64,000 bases of DNA from Burkholderia cepacia (GTDB taxonomy: Bacteria; Pseudomonadota; Gammaproteobacteria; Burkholderiales; Burkholderiaceae). The number at the start of each line of letters is the position of its first letter. The first letter of the stretch is position 1. Location of the stretch: positions 620,001 to 684,000 of the forward strand of contig NZ_CP013442.1 in NCBI RefSeq assembly GCF_001718835.1. Direction: 5' to 3'. The notes under the pieces are model-generated. The model was given only the letters and a program-made list of their open reading frames with translations, had not been told where the DNA came from and ran no database searches. Of the stretch, positions 1 through 18,200 are shown piece after piece. The position numbers were made by a program, and so were the translations under genes.

Positions 1-845
1 AGGCAGACGATCAGCACCTTGCCGCTGCCGAGGCGGTCGATCGCACGGCCGCTGATGAACACGCCGATGCCGGCGAACACGCCGTACAGCAGCAGCACGG
101 CACCGACTTGCGCGCCGCTGAAGCCGGGGCGGCCCGTCAGGAACGGCGCGAGATACGGGTAGATGGTCCAGATGCCCGCGGCCCACAGGGTCGTGATGAG
201 CAGCGTGACCAGCACGGCGGGCTGCCGCCCGACGGCGACGCGCTGCGCGAGCGACGGCACCGACAGGTTCGCGCCGATCCCGCGCGGCAGGCCGACCACC
301 ACTCCGAGCGTCACGATCGCGGACAGCACGCCGATGCCGGCGAACGTCGCGCGCCAGCCGAAGTGGCCGCCGATCCACGCGCCGAGCGGCACGCCGAGCG
401 CGACGGCGATCGTGATCCCGCCATGGACGGTCGCCAGCGCGCGCCCCCTGCGCTCCGGCGCGACGAGCGAGCCGGCGAGCGCATTCGCGCTCGGCATGTA
501 CAGGCCGGCCGACACGGCCAGCAGCACGCGCGCGGCCAGCAGCGACAGATAGCCGGGCGACGCGCAAGCCGCGAAATTGGCGGCGGTGAAGCACAGCAGC
601 GCGACGATCAGGAAGCGCCGCCGGTTGACGCCCGCGCTGACCGTCGTCAGGATCGGCGAGCTGATCGCATAGGAAAGCGAAAAGACGGTGACGAGCTGCC
701 CCGCCGCCGCGAGGCTGACGGACAGATCCTTCGCGATGATCGGCAGCAGCCCCGCGAGCATGAATCCTTCGGTGCCGATGGCAAAGGCGCCCAGCGCCAG
801 GAAATACAGCGATGCGTTCTGTTTCAGTTCCGCGGCTGACGCCAT
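1..845 (-). CDS. MFS drug/metabolite exporter (3' end outside window)
   Basis: This is a major facilitator superfamily transporter of the DHA1 (AraJ/NepI-like) type in the inner membrane, probably a proton-driven efflux pump. The ATG at 845 is preceded by a GGGAGA ribosome site. About 281 residues are visible, with successive hydrophobic helices: the first contains the early FAIGTEGF stretch, and a later loop reads APERRGRALA, as expected for the conserved MFS loop between helices 2 and 3 or its repeat. The C-terminal part lies outside the window. It is the last visible gene of the biosynthetic operon, 171 bases after the avidin gene, so export of the operon's product and self-protection is the likely role. 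The substrate cannot be read from sequence. Confidence 0.85.
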   Translation of the reverse strand, partial: MASAAELKQNASLYFLALGAFAIGTEGFMLAGLLPIIAKDLSVSLAAAGQLVTVFSLSYAISSPILTTVSAGVNRRRFLIVALLCFTAANFAACASPGYLSLLAARVLLAVSAGLYMPSANALAGSLVAPERRGRALATVHGGITIAVALGVPLGAWIGGHFGWRATFAGIGVLSAIVTLGVVVGLPRGIGANLSVPSLAQRVAVGRQPAVLVTLLITTLWAAGIWTIYPYLAPFLTGRPGFSGAQVGAVLLLYGVFAGIGVFISGRAIDRLGSGKVLIVC

Positions 846-969
846 GAAATCGTCTCCCTGCTGATGAATCCGGAAAGTGGGCGCACTCGCGCGCGCCGCC
901 GGCGTTCGCCCGCGCCGGCCTGACGGCGCGGCGTGGGGAAGCCGGGAATGCATGATGCCGCGCCACGGC

Positions 970-1004
970 GGCGCGCGCGCCTGCTTCTTGAGCGGGCGCG
1001 CGCC
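970..1004. repeat. GC inverted repeat between avidin and exporter genes
   Basis: Positions 970-978 (ggcgcgcgc) pair perfectly with 996-1004 (gcgcgcgcc) across a 17-base loop, just after the avidin stop codon. There is no T-run, so it is not a convincing intrinsic terminator. It could act as an mRNA 3'-end stabiliser or attenuator that lowers expression of the exporter relative to avidin. It could also be chance in very GC-rich DNA. Confidence 0.3.
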
Positions 1005-1016
1005 GGTCGCGTTGCT

Positions 1017-1490
1017 TCAGCGCGCGGTCGACGGGCTGAACACGTCCTGGCCCGTCTGCACGTGGCTCCACGTGAACTGCGCGTTCGACTGCGCGAAATG
1101 CCACAGCGCAGAAATGGTCGGCACCTGGTTCTGCGTGCGGCACAGCCCCGACCACGACGTCACCGTGCCGTAGTTGCCCCAGTTCACCGCGAACGACACC
1201 ACCGTGACGTTGTCCTGGCCGTTCTGCGCCGGCGCGGTGTTGGTCCAGCCGACCAGCGGGAACTGCTGGCCGCTCGTGCCCGACGGCGAACGGTAGGTGC
1301 CGGTGATCGCGCCCGTCACCGGATCGACCGACTGGATGTTCATCGTCGAGCCAAGCTGGTTGCCCCACGAGCCGACCAGGCTCGCGCACGACTGCGTGCC
1401 GGCCCAGGCCGTCGCCGGCATCATGCCCAGCATGAGAGCGGACGAGGACAGCGCACCGACGGTAGCAAACGACATGAGCGTCTTTTTCAC
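1017..1490 (-). CDS. Secreted avidin-family biotin-binding protein
   Basis: This is a 157-residue avidin/streptavidin homologue, similar in kind to the burkavidin described from Burkholderia pseudomallei. A GTG start at 1490 is chosen because AAGGAG lies eight bases upstream; the longer upstream frame has no such support. Residues 1-30 form a Sec signal peptide (KK, hydrophobic core, ATAWA cleavage motif), so the mature protein is about 127 residues. Streptavidin biotin contacts can be matched: Asn44, Leu46, Ser48 in NQLGS, Tyr66, Ser68, Trp104, Thr109 (Ser in streptavidin), Thr111, Trp113, Trp130, Trp141 and Asp149 in the GQD motif. Cys35 and Cys117 could form a disulfide as in chicken avidin. 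Tight biotin binding in the periplasm or outside the cell is therefore expected. It follows the last PKS gene by 124 bases in the same direction, and the operon also contains bioB and bioF. Confidence 0.93.
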   Translation of the reverse strand: MKKTLMSFATVGALSSSALMLGMMPATAWAGTQSCASLVGSWGNQLGSTMNIQSVDPVTGAITGTYRSPSGTSGQQFPLVGWTNTAPAQNGQDNVTVVSFAVNWGNYGTVTSWSGLCRTQNQVPTISALWHFAQSNAQFTWSHVQTGQDVFSPSTAR

Positions 1491-1614
1491 TCTTTCATCT
1501 CCTTGGTCATGAATGTGCGGATCGCTTTCCCCCGCCGCCGCTCCGCACGAACGGCAGCGTTCGCCTGCAATTCGGGTGCGCCCGCCAGCCCCGGCCGGGC
1601 GCACGTCACGTACG

Positions 1615-8774
<7,160 letters not shown>

Positions 8775-8775
<1 letters not shown>

Positions 8776-11700
8776 CACAGATGTCCTTCCAATGCAGAGA
8801 TTTCCCGTTCGAGCCGGGCGACCAGTTCGTCCGCGGACAGGTCGGTCCGCGCGGCCGGCGCGGCCTCGTCCTGCACATCGCGGCGCGCGGCCGCCGCCGG
8901 AGCGGCCGCTGCGGCCGTCTTGCCCGCCTCGTCCGCCAGCGCGGCGAGATGCGCGGCGAGCGCCACGATGCTCGGGTAGTCGAACGCTATCGTCGGCGCC
9001 AGGCGCCGCCCCGTGAGCGCGCATAGCTCGTTGCGCAGTTCCATCGCCATCAGCGAATCGAGGCCCAGCTCGCGCAACGGCATCTGCACGTCGAGTCGCG
9101 TCGACGGCCGAGTGCCCGTCACCTTGCGCACCGCCTGCTCGACCAGCATGCGCGGATCGACGTCGCGCCCCGGCGCGGCGGCCGCCGGCGACGGCGCGGC
9201 CGAAGGGTTGCCCACGTCCGCCAGCAGCGACGGGCGCACGGCGCGCGTCTGCGCGACCGTCGCCCAGTCGGCCGCGATCACCGCGACCTGGCTGTCGGGC
9301 GCGTTCAGCAGCCGCGCGAGGCTGGCCATGCCGCTCGCCGGCTTTAGCAGGAACTGACCTTGCGCGCGCAGCCGGCGCAGCGCGGCGGCCTCCATCGAAC
9401 CCGCCATGCCGGCCCCGCTCCAGCCGCCCCAGTTGACAGCGAGGGCCGGCAGGCCGAGGCGGCGGCGGTACTGGACCAGCGCGTCGAGATAGCCGTTGGC
9501 CGCCGCGTAGTTGCCCTGGCCCGCTGCGCCGAGCGCCGATGCAATCGACGAGTAGACGACGAAGAAGTCCAGCGGCACCCCACTGGTCCGCTCATGAATC
9601 CAGCGCGCACCGTCCGCCTTGGGCGCGATCACGCGGCCATAGCGCGGCTCGTCGAGCGCGCTCAGCGGCGCGTCGTCGAGCGTGCCGGCGGCATGCAGCA
9701 CGCCCCGCAGCGGCGGCCAGCCGTCCGCGAGCGCGGCGAACAGGCTATCGACATCCGCCTCGACGCCGATGTCGGCAGGCGTCCAGCCGCACCGTACGCC
9801 GCGCGCCGACAGGTGTTCGAGCAGCGCGTCGAGCGCTGCGTCGCGGGTTCGGGAGGTCAGCAACAGGTGCCGGGCGCCACGCTCGACCAGCCATTGCGCG
9901 GCTTCCCGGCCGAGTGCGCCGCTGGCGCCCGTGACGAGGTAGGTCGCGCCGGCCGGCAACGCGTCGCCGTCATCGTCCGCGACGCGCAGCACGACCTTGC
10001 CCACGTGACGGCCCTGCGCCATCGTGCGGAACGCCGCGCGCGCGTCGCGCAGCGGATGGACCGTGCGCGGCAGCGGCTGCAACTCGCCGCGCGCGAACAT
10101 CGCCTGCAGTTCGCCAAACAGCGCTTCGATCCGTTCGCCCGGCACGTCGGCGATGTCGAAAGGCAGGTAGCGCGCGCCCGGATGATGCGCGGCGACGCGC
10201 TCCGGCGGCCAGATCTCCGCCTTGCCCATTTCCAGGAAGACGCCCGACGGGCCGAGCGCGCGCAGGCTTTCCGGGATGAAGTCGCCGGTCAGCGCGTTGA
10301 GCACGGCGTCGACGCCGCGGCCGCCGGTGCTCGCGAGAATCTCGTCGGCGAAGCCCAGGCTGCGCGAATCGAAGCGATGCTCGACGCCCAGCCGCTCCAG
10401 CACGCCGCGCTTGCCCGCGCTCGCGGTGGCGAACACCTGCACGCCCATGCGTTGCGCCAGCTGGACCGCCGCGAGGCCGACGCCCGTGGCGGCGGCGTGA
10501 ATCAGGATGCGCTGGCCGCGCGCGAGACCGCCGAGCGTCGTCAGCGCGTAATGCGCGGTCAGGAAAGCGACAGGCACCGTGGCCGCCGCCTCGAACGACC
10601 AGTCGTCGGGCATCCGCGCGACGTAGCGGGCATCGACGACCGCATGCGACGCGAAGCTCCCGTCGGCCATCGCCATCACGCGGTCGCCGACCCGCAGCGT
10701 CGTCACGCCATCACCGATCGCGGTAACCACGCCGCTCAACTCGCCGCCGATGCCGCTCGCGCTCGCCGGCAGCTTGCCGAGCACGCGCAGCACGTCGCGG
10801 AAATTGAGGCCGGCGGCGCGCACCGCGATCGCGACCTCCCCGCGTCCCGGCTGCGGCGCCGCGCAGGCGGCCAGCGCCAGCGACTCCAGCCGGCCATCGG
10901 CCGCCGCCGTGAGCCGGTACGACGCCGCGGTCGGCACGGCCAGGCTGTCGTCGCCGGCGGCCACCCGCAGCCGCAGCGCGTAGCGGCGCGCACGCAGGCA
11001 CACATCGGTCTCGCCGTCGGTGCGCCACAGCTCCGGCCACAGCGCGTCCGCCGCCGCGTCGTCCGGCAGGCCGCGCGCCAGATCGACGTTGGTGCAGCGC
11101 AGGTCCGGGTACTCGACCGCGAGCGTGCGACCCAGCGCCGCGATCGCGCCGGCCGCCGGCACGCCCGGCTCCGGATCGTCGGCCGGCGACCACGCGCCCG
11201 CGGTCACGAGCCACAGCTTGAAACCCGGCGCCAGCGGCGCAGCGGCGAGCGCGACGGCCAATGCGCCGACGCGCGCGGCCACGCCGGCGATCGCCGTGCT
11301 GCCCGCCGCGACGTCCAGCTCCGGCACGACGCGCAGCGCGCCCCGCAACGGGCCGGGCGCGTCGCGCAATGCCGCGGCGATCGCGTCGCGCCCCGCCGCC
11401 TCGTCGACGCGCACGAGCGTCACGTCGGCGCCGCCGCGCGCGAACCTTGCCTCGAGCGCGGCGCAGCGCGCGGGCGCGCCGACCAGCAGCCAGACGCCTG
11501 CTGGATCGTCCGGCCCAACGGCTGCGTCGACCGGCGTCCATTCGATCGCATGCTCGGTCGGCTCCGCCGCTTCGGGCGCCGCGGCCGCCGGTTCCGCGAG
11601 GCGGCGCAGCGTCATGCCGCGCACCTCCATCACCGGCGCGCCGTCGTCCGCGAAGAGGCGCAGCGTCGCGCGGATCGTGTCCGGCTGCGCGTCGCCATCG

Positions 11701-14700
11701 CGGTCCAGCCAGACGGCCACCCGCGACGCGGCAAACGGCCGGGTGTCACGCGACAGCACGACCTCGTCGAACGCGAGCGGCACGAAGGCCCCGTCGCGCA
11801 GTTGATAGACGAGGCACGCGGCGGTTGCCTGCAGCGCCGCGTCGAGCAGCCCGGGATGCACCGTGAGCCCGTTCGTCGTCCCTTGATCGAGCAGGGTCGC
11901 CTCGGCGCGATGCGCGCCGTGACGCACGTCGGCGAGCGCCTGGAAACTGCCGCCGTAGCCCAGCCCGCGCCGCGCGAATTGCGCGCGCAGCGCATCGCCG
12001 CCCAGCTGCCCGACGAGCGCGTCGTCGGCGGCGTCGAACGGCAGCGCGCCGGCTTCGCGCGCGACCGGCGCCAGCTCGCCGCGCGCATGCTCGGTCCAGC
12101 CCGCTTCTGCGCGCGCGGCGTCGCCCCGGCTGTGGATCGCGAAGCGCCTCCCACCATTCGCCGGCGCGGAGACGACCAGCTGGATCACCCGGGTCTCGTC
12201 CTCGGCGAGGCGCAGCGGCGCGCTCAACACCACGTCGCGCACGCCCGTCGCGACGCCGTCGCCCAGCGCATCGCACGCCTCGAGCGCGAGGCTCAGGTAG
12301 AAGCTGCCCGGCACCAGGATCGCCCCGGACAGGCGGTGGTCGCGCAGGAACGCGTGGCTGCGCGCGCTGCAACGCTGCTCGAACACGGTCGAGCCGTCCG
12401 CGACGTCGACGCGCGCGCCGAGCCCGGACGCCGCGATGCCAGGCGCACCGCCCGCGGTCTCGGCATCGTCCGGTTCGACCCAGTAGCGCTTGCGCTGGAA
12501 CGGATAGGTCGGCAACGCGACCTTGACCGGCCGCTCGACGCGATGCAGCGACGCCCAGTCCAGCGCCGCGCCGCGCACGTGCAGCCCCGCCGCGCTCTCC
12601 AGCATCTGCTCGACCTCCCCGCGCCCCGGGCGCAGGCTCGCCAGCGACACCACCTCGCTGTCCGGCCCCAGCGTCTGCCGCGCCAGCACCGTCAGCGTCG
12701 GACGCGCGCCGATCTCCAGCACCACGTCCACGCCCTGCGCCGCCAGCGCCTCGATCCCAAGACCGAACCGCACCGGCGCGCGCGTATGCTCGACCCAGTA
12801 CTCCACCGTCGCCACTTCCGCCCCCGCCACCGCGCCGCTCACGTTCGACACCAGCGGCAACTGCGGCGCCGACAGCCGCGTCGCCTTCAGCACCGCCTCG
12901 TACGCCGCCAGCATCGGCTCCACCAGCGGTGAGTGAAACGCATGCGAGCCCGGCAGCAGGTCCGTGCGTACCCCTTCCTGCGCCAGCCGCGCACGCAGCG
13001 CCTCGATCTGCGCCGACGCCCCCGCCACCACCTGCTGCGACGGCCCGTTCAGCGCGGCGATCACCAGCCCGCCGCCCTGCTCCGCCAGCCGCTCGCGCAG
13101 CGTCGCCGCGTCCAGCATCACCGACAGCATCGCCCCGCCTTCGCAACGGCTCTGCATCAGCCGCCCGCGGCTCGCCACCAGCTTCAGCCCCGCCTCCAGC
13201 GTCAGCACCCCGGCCGCCTGCGCCGCCATGTACTCGCCCAGGCTGTGACCCATCACCACCTGCGGCGTCACGCCCCAGCTCTCCCACGTCCGGCGCAGCG
13301 CATACCCCAGCGCAAACAGCGCCGGCTGCGTGTAGTCCGTGCGGTCCAGCAGCGCCGTCGACGCCCCGTACAGCACCTCCAGCAGCCCTACCTCCAGCTC
13401 GCCTTCCAGCAGGCTCGCGCATTCGTCCAGCGCCGCCCGGAATACCGGCTCGCGCTCATACAGCTCGCGCCCCATTCCCGCGTATTGCGAGCCCTGGCCC
13501 GTGAACAGCATCGCCACCCGCGGCCGGCGGTTCCGGTACACCCCGCGCAGCAGCGCCGGCTGCTCGCCGCCCTCGCCGAACGCGCGCAGCCGCGACACCA
13601 GCTCCGCCCGCTCGCGCACCACCCACGCCGCGCGCTGCTCGAACGCGCTGCGCCCCGTGTTCGCCGTGTAGCAGATCGACGCCAGATCCGCCGAGCCCTG
13701 CTCCACGAACGATGCATAGCGCGTCGACAGCGCGCGCAACGCCTCCTCGCTGCGCGCCGACAGCGTCAGCACCTGCGCGCCGCGACCCGCGCCCGAAGCT
13801 TCCCGCACCACCTCCGGCGCCGATTCCAGGATCGCATGCGCATTCGTGCCGCTGAAGCCGAACGAACTCACACCGATCATCTTCAGCGGCGCGTCGTTTT
13901 CCGTCAGGCGCGTCGGCACCGCCAGCCCGCTGCCGGCCCAGTCGAAGCGGGGGTTCGGATTCGTGAAGTTGAGGCTCGCGGGTACCCGCTGGTGCTGCAG
14001 CATCAGCACCGACTTGATCAGCCCCGCGATGCCCGCGGCGGCTTCCAGATGGCCGATGTTGGTTTTCACCGAGCCGACCAGCAGCGGCCGCTGCGCGGTG
14101 CGCCCGCGCCCGTACACCTTCGCCAGCGCGGCCAGCTCGATCGGGTCGCCGAGCGGCGTGCCCGTGCCGTGCGCCTCGACGTAGCCGATCGCGCCGGCCT
14201 CGACGCCGGCATCCTTCAGCGCGGCTTCCAGCAGGCGCTCCTGCGCCCGGCCGTTCGGCACGGTCAGCCCGCTGCTCGCGCCGTCATGGTTGATGGCCGT
14301 GCCGCGAATCACGGCCAGGATCCGGTCGCCGTTAGCGCGCGCGTCGTCGAGCCGCTTCAGCACGATCACGCCGGCCCCTTCGCCGCGCAGATAGCCGTCG
14401 GCCGCCGCGTCGAACGTGTGACAGCGGCCGGTCGGCGACAGCGCCCGGATCTTGCAGCAGAACACCGTGGACAGCGGCGACAGCATCAACGCGACCCCGC
14501 CCGCGAGCGCCATGTCGCACTCGCCCATGCGCAGGCTCTGGCACGCCTCGTGGACCGCGACCAGGCTGGCCGAGCACGCCGTGTCGACGAGCATCGTCGG
14601 CCCCTCGACGCCGAGCACGTAGGCGAGCCGGCCCGCCGCGATGCTCGGTGTGTTGCCGAGCCCCGCGTACGCATCGACGCGCCGCGCGTCGCGGCCGAAC

Positions 14701-15173
14701 GCGAGCCGCTCGTAGTCGTGCCAGCTCACGCCCATGAAGACGCCGCACGATGCCCCCCGCACCGCGCTCGGCGCGATCCCGGCATGCTCGAGCGCTTCCC
14801 AGCCCACTTCCAGCAGCAGCCGCTGCTGAGGATCGAGCGACACGGCCTCGCGCTCCGCGATGCCGAAGAACGCCGGGTCGAAGCTGTCCACCGCGTCCAG
14901 GAAGCCGCCGCGCCGCACGTACATCTTGCCCGGCGCCTCCGGATCGGGATCGAAGAAGTGCTCGACGTCCCAGCGGTCCGCCGGAATCTCCGTCGTCACG
15001 TCCCGGCCGTTCGACAGGACGTCCCAGAACGCGTCCGGGCCCGCGACGTCGTGCGGAAAGCGGCAGCCGATGCCGACAATCGCAAGCGGCTGGCGCCGGG
15101 CCCGCTCGAGCGCCTCGACCCGCTCCCGCGCGAGCTTGAGCGCCTGCGCGATCCGTTGCTGCGTTGTAGTCAC
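8775..15173 (-). CDS. Type I PKS module KS-AT(malonyl)-DH-ER-KR-ACP
   Basis: This single-module polyketide synthase has 2132 residues. Rough layout: N-terminal docking coiled coil 1-33; KS with TACSAS near 194 and the two His motifs EAHGTG and NIGHLE; AT 550-850 with FTGQGSQ near 556, GHSLGEY, and HAFHS near 746, which predicts malonyl-CoA; DH with intact HxxxGxxxxP near 948 and the Asp of HPGLLDAALQ; ER about 1440-1725; KR with TGASGALG near 1748 and GNYAAANGY; ACP with LGLDSL near 2037; C-terminal docking helix ending EISALEGHL. All reductive motifs look intact, so the module should install a fully saturated C2 unit. The gene begins 31 bases after the NRPS-PKS stop and overlaps the next PKS by one base. 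Residues 441-899 are encoded by DNA about 99 percent identical to the AT region of the previous gene. Confidence 0.95.
12475..13850. repeat. AT-domain direct repeat, copy A
   Basis: These 1376 bases match 18080-19455 at a constant offset of 5605, with about a dozen mismatches counted by eye (roughly 99 percent identity). They encode the end of the KS (GTNAHAILESAPEV), the KS-AT linker, the whole malonyl AT and the post-AT linker up to KRYWV. Identity stops abruptly at both ends, as expected for recent duplication or gene conversion of an AT cassette. Confidence 0.95.
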
Positions 15174-15204
15174 CTTGAAGTCCCCATGTTTGTGCGCGTG
15201 ATGC

Positions 15205-18200
15205 TCAGCGGCGCAGCGACGCCTCGAGGCGCGCCAGTTCCGCGTCGACGTCGTCCGCCGGCTCGCCCGCCGCCTGCCCCGGACTCCCGGCCCCGGCCGC
15301 CGGCATCGGCTCGTCCGCCGCCGGTGCGCGTTCCGCCTTCAGCCGCTCGAACAGGAAGTCGGCGCCGAGCTCGACGTTGCCGTAGTCGAACGCGAAGGTC
15401 GCCGGCAGCGACAGCCGCAGGTCGCGCTGCACCTTGCTGCGAAACTCGACGGCGGCCAGCGAATCCAGCCCGAGCTCCAGGAAGCCGCGGGTCGGCGCGA
15501 CCTCCTCGGCGGTGCGGCCGAGCATCACCGCGATCTGCGCCTGCAGATAGGTCGCCAGCGCGTCGTGCAGGGCCGGCAGCGCCAGCGCGTCGAAGCGGTC
15601 GCGCTCGTCGTGGGTCGCGGCGGGCGCGGCGTCCGCCGCCTCCTTCGGGAACCAGTCGGCGAGCAGCTTGCGCACGCCCTCGGACGGTTCGGTCTGCGCG
15701 TAGCGCTGCCAGTCGTCGTTGCCGATCACCACCGTGGCCGCGTCGGCGCGCCGCGCCGCTTCGACGTGCTTGAGGAGCTCGTCCGGCGACAGCGCCTGCA
15801 GGCCGCGCGCGGCCGCCTTGTCGCGATGCGCGCGATCGAGCGCGGCTGCCATCCCGACTTCGGCGAACGGCCCCCACTGGATGCTCGTGGCCGGCAGCCC
15901 GAGCGTGCGGCGGGCGCCGACGAGCGCGTCGAGGTACGCGTTAGCCGCCGCGTAGCTGCCCTGCCCGGCGGTGCCGAACAGCGCGCTGATCGACGAGAAG
16001 CAGACGAAGCAGTCGAGCGGCGCGTCGAGGCTCAGCGCATGCAGGTTGAGCGCGCCCGCGACCTTCGCGTGGAGCGGCACCGCGAACTCCGCCCAGGACT
16101 GGCCGCCCAGCACCCCGTCGCGCAGCGCGCCGGCCGCGTGGAAGATGCCCTTCAGCGGCAGCGGGCCGGACAGCACGGTCTCGTGCCATGCGGCGCGCAG
16201 CGCCTCGAGATCGGCGACGTCGCAGCGGGCCAGGTCGACCGTGCAGCCCTGCTTGCGCAGCGCGTCGATCGCGGCGGCCGCGGCGGCGTCGGGGGCGCCG
16301 CGCGACATCAGCACGAGCCGCTTCACGCCGGCCTGCGCGAGCTGTTGCGCAAGGCGCAGGCCCAGCCCGCCCAGCCCGCCGGTGATCAGGTAGCTGCCGT
16401 TCGGCTCCAGCGGCGGCACGTCCCGGCGGGCCGGCTTCGCTCGCCCAAGGCGGGCGGCATGCACCGCGCCGTCGCGAAGCGCGAGCTGCAATTCGTCCGG
16501 CGCCGCGTGCAGCAGCGGCGCCAGCGCGGCGGCCGGGTCGGCCGTCGCGGGATCCAGGTCGATCGTGCGGCAGCCCCATTCCGGATGCTCGGACGCGACC
16601 ACGCGCGAGAGCCCGGTCAGCGTCGCCTGTGCCGCGCGCTCGACGTTCAGCGTGCCGCCCAGCTCTTGCGCGCCCCCGGTGACGAAGCTCAAGCGAGCCG
16701 GCCTGTCGACCTGCGCCAGCGCGCCGACGAGCGCGAGTGCGCCACCGCACAGCTGCGCCTGGACGGCGAGCGGATCGGCCGGCGTGTCGGCCTCGGCGCC
16801 GAAGTCCAGCGCGCGCAGGTCCACGACATGCAGGGTGCCCTTGCCCGCACGCGCCGCGACCGCACGCAGCGTGTCGCGCCATGCCGCCTCGCTCGCCGGA
16901 TCGGCCAGCGGCACGCTCAGGTCGTCGCCGGTGTGCGATGCCGCATCGACCTGCAGGCAGCGCACCCCCGCGCTGCGCAGCCGCGCGGCCAGCGCCGCGC
17001 CGGTTCCAGCGCCGTCGCCGGCGACCAGTACGCAGTCGTCGGCCGGCAGCAGCGGCGTCGCCAGATCGTCGAGGCGCTGCCAGCGGGTCGCGAACAGGCG
17101 ATCCGTTCCGTCGCCCTGCAACAGCGCATGCACCGCGCCCCGATGCAGGCGGCGCACCTCGAAGCCGCGCACATGCGCGATCACGCGCCCCGAGTCCTCG
17201 AACACCCGGATATCCGCGGTCACGCCGTTCTCCTCGCCCTCGCCCTGCCGGACGATCCGCGCATGGACCCATAGCCGGTCGGTGGCGGGGCGGCCGTACA
17301 GGCGATAGCTGTCGATGCTGAACGGCACGTAGATGTAGTCGGTCTTGAGCAGCTCCTCGGTCGCGAACTGCCAGCAGCTGTTGAGCAGCTGGAAACCGGA
17401 TTCGACGAGGCCCGCGTGGAACGGCCCGTCGATCGGTTCGAGCAGCGCCGGCAGACGCGTGCGGCACAGCGCCTCCGCGTCGCCCCGCCAGATCTCGTCG
17501 ATCCAGCGGAACGAATTGCCCGTGTCCATGCCGGGAATCCACACTTTCGAATAGAAATCGGCGCCCGACAGGTAGTCCGCGCAGCGCGCCTTGACCGCGT
17601 CCAGCTCCGATGCGTCCGGGGCCGGCGGCAGCGCGCGCGGGCCTCGAATGCTGCGCGCCTCGACGTGGAGGGTCCACGCCGCGTCGTCGGCGGGATCGCG
17701 TTGCGGTGCGAGCGTGACCATCTCGATCGCATGCGACTGGCCGGCCGCCGGCCGCATCACGATCTGCACCGTGCGCCGTCCGGCCTCGGGCATCACGAAC
17801 GGCCGGAGGAACAGGATTTCGTCGACGACGCAGCCGGCTTCGCCGTAGACCGCCTCGGCGGCGGCCAGGAACATCGCGATGTGCGACGCGCCGGGCACGA
17901 CCATCGCACCGAACAGGCGATGGTGGTCCACGTAGGCAGGCCAATCCGGACGGAATTCGGCCTCGAAGCGGACCTCGGTCGAACGCGGCAGCTTCAGGCG
18001 CCGGCCGAGCAGCGTGTGCAGGCCGCCTTCGTCGGACGCCGCGTGCCGGTGCGCGGACGCATCGGCGTGCTGGCTCGCGTCGACCCAGTAGCGCTTGCGC
18101 TGGAACGGATAGGTCGGCAACGCGACCTTGACCGGCTGGTCGACGCGATGCAGCGACGCCCAGTCCAGCGCCGCGCCGCGCACGTGCAGCCCCGCCGCGC

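Noticed and set aside
8776..9024. Longer start for the terminal PKS gene
   Set aside because: The extension lies inside the 3' end of the preceding PKS gene and is low-complexity; the coupled ATG at 8775 followed by a normal docking helix is the real start.
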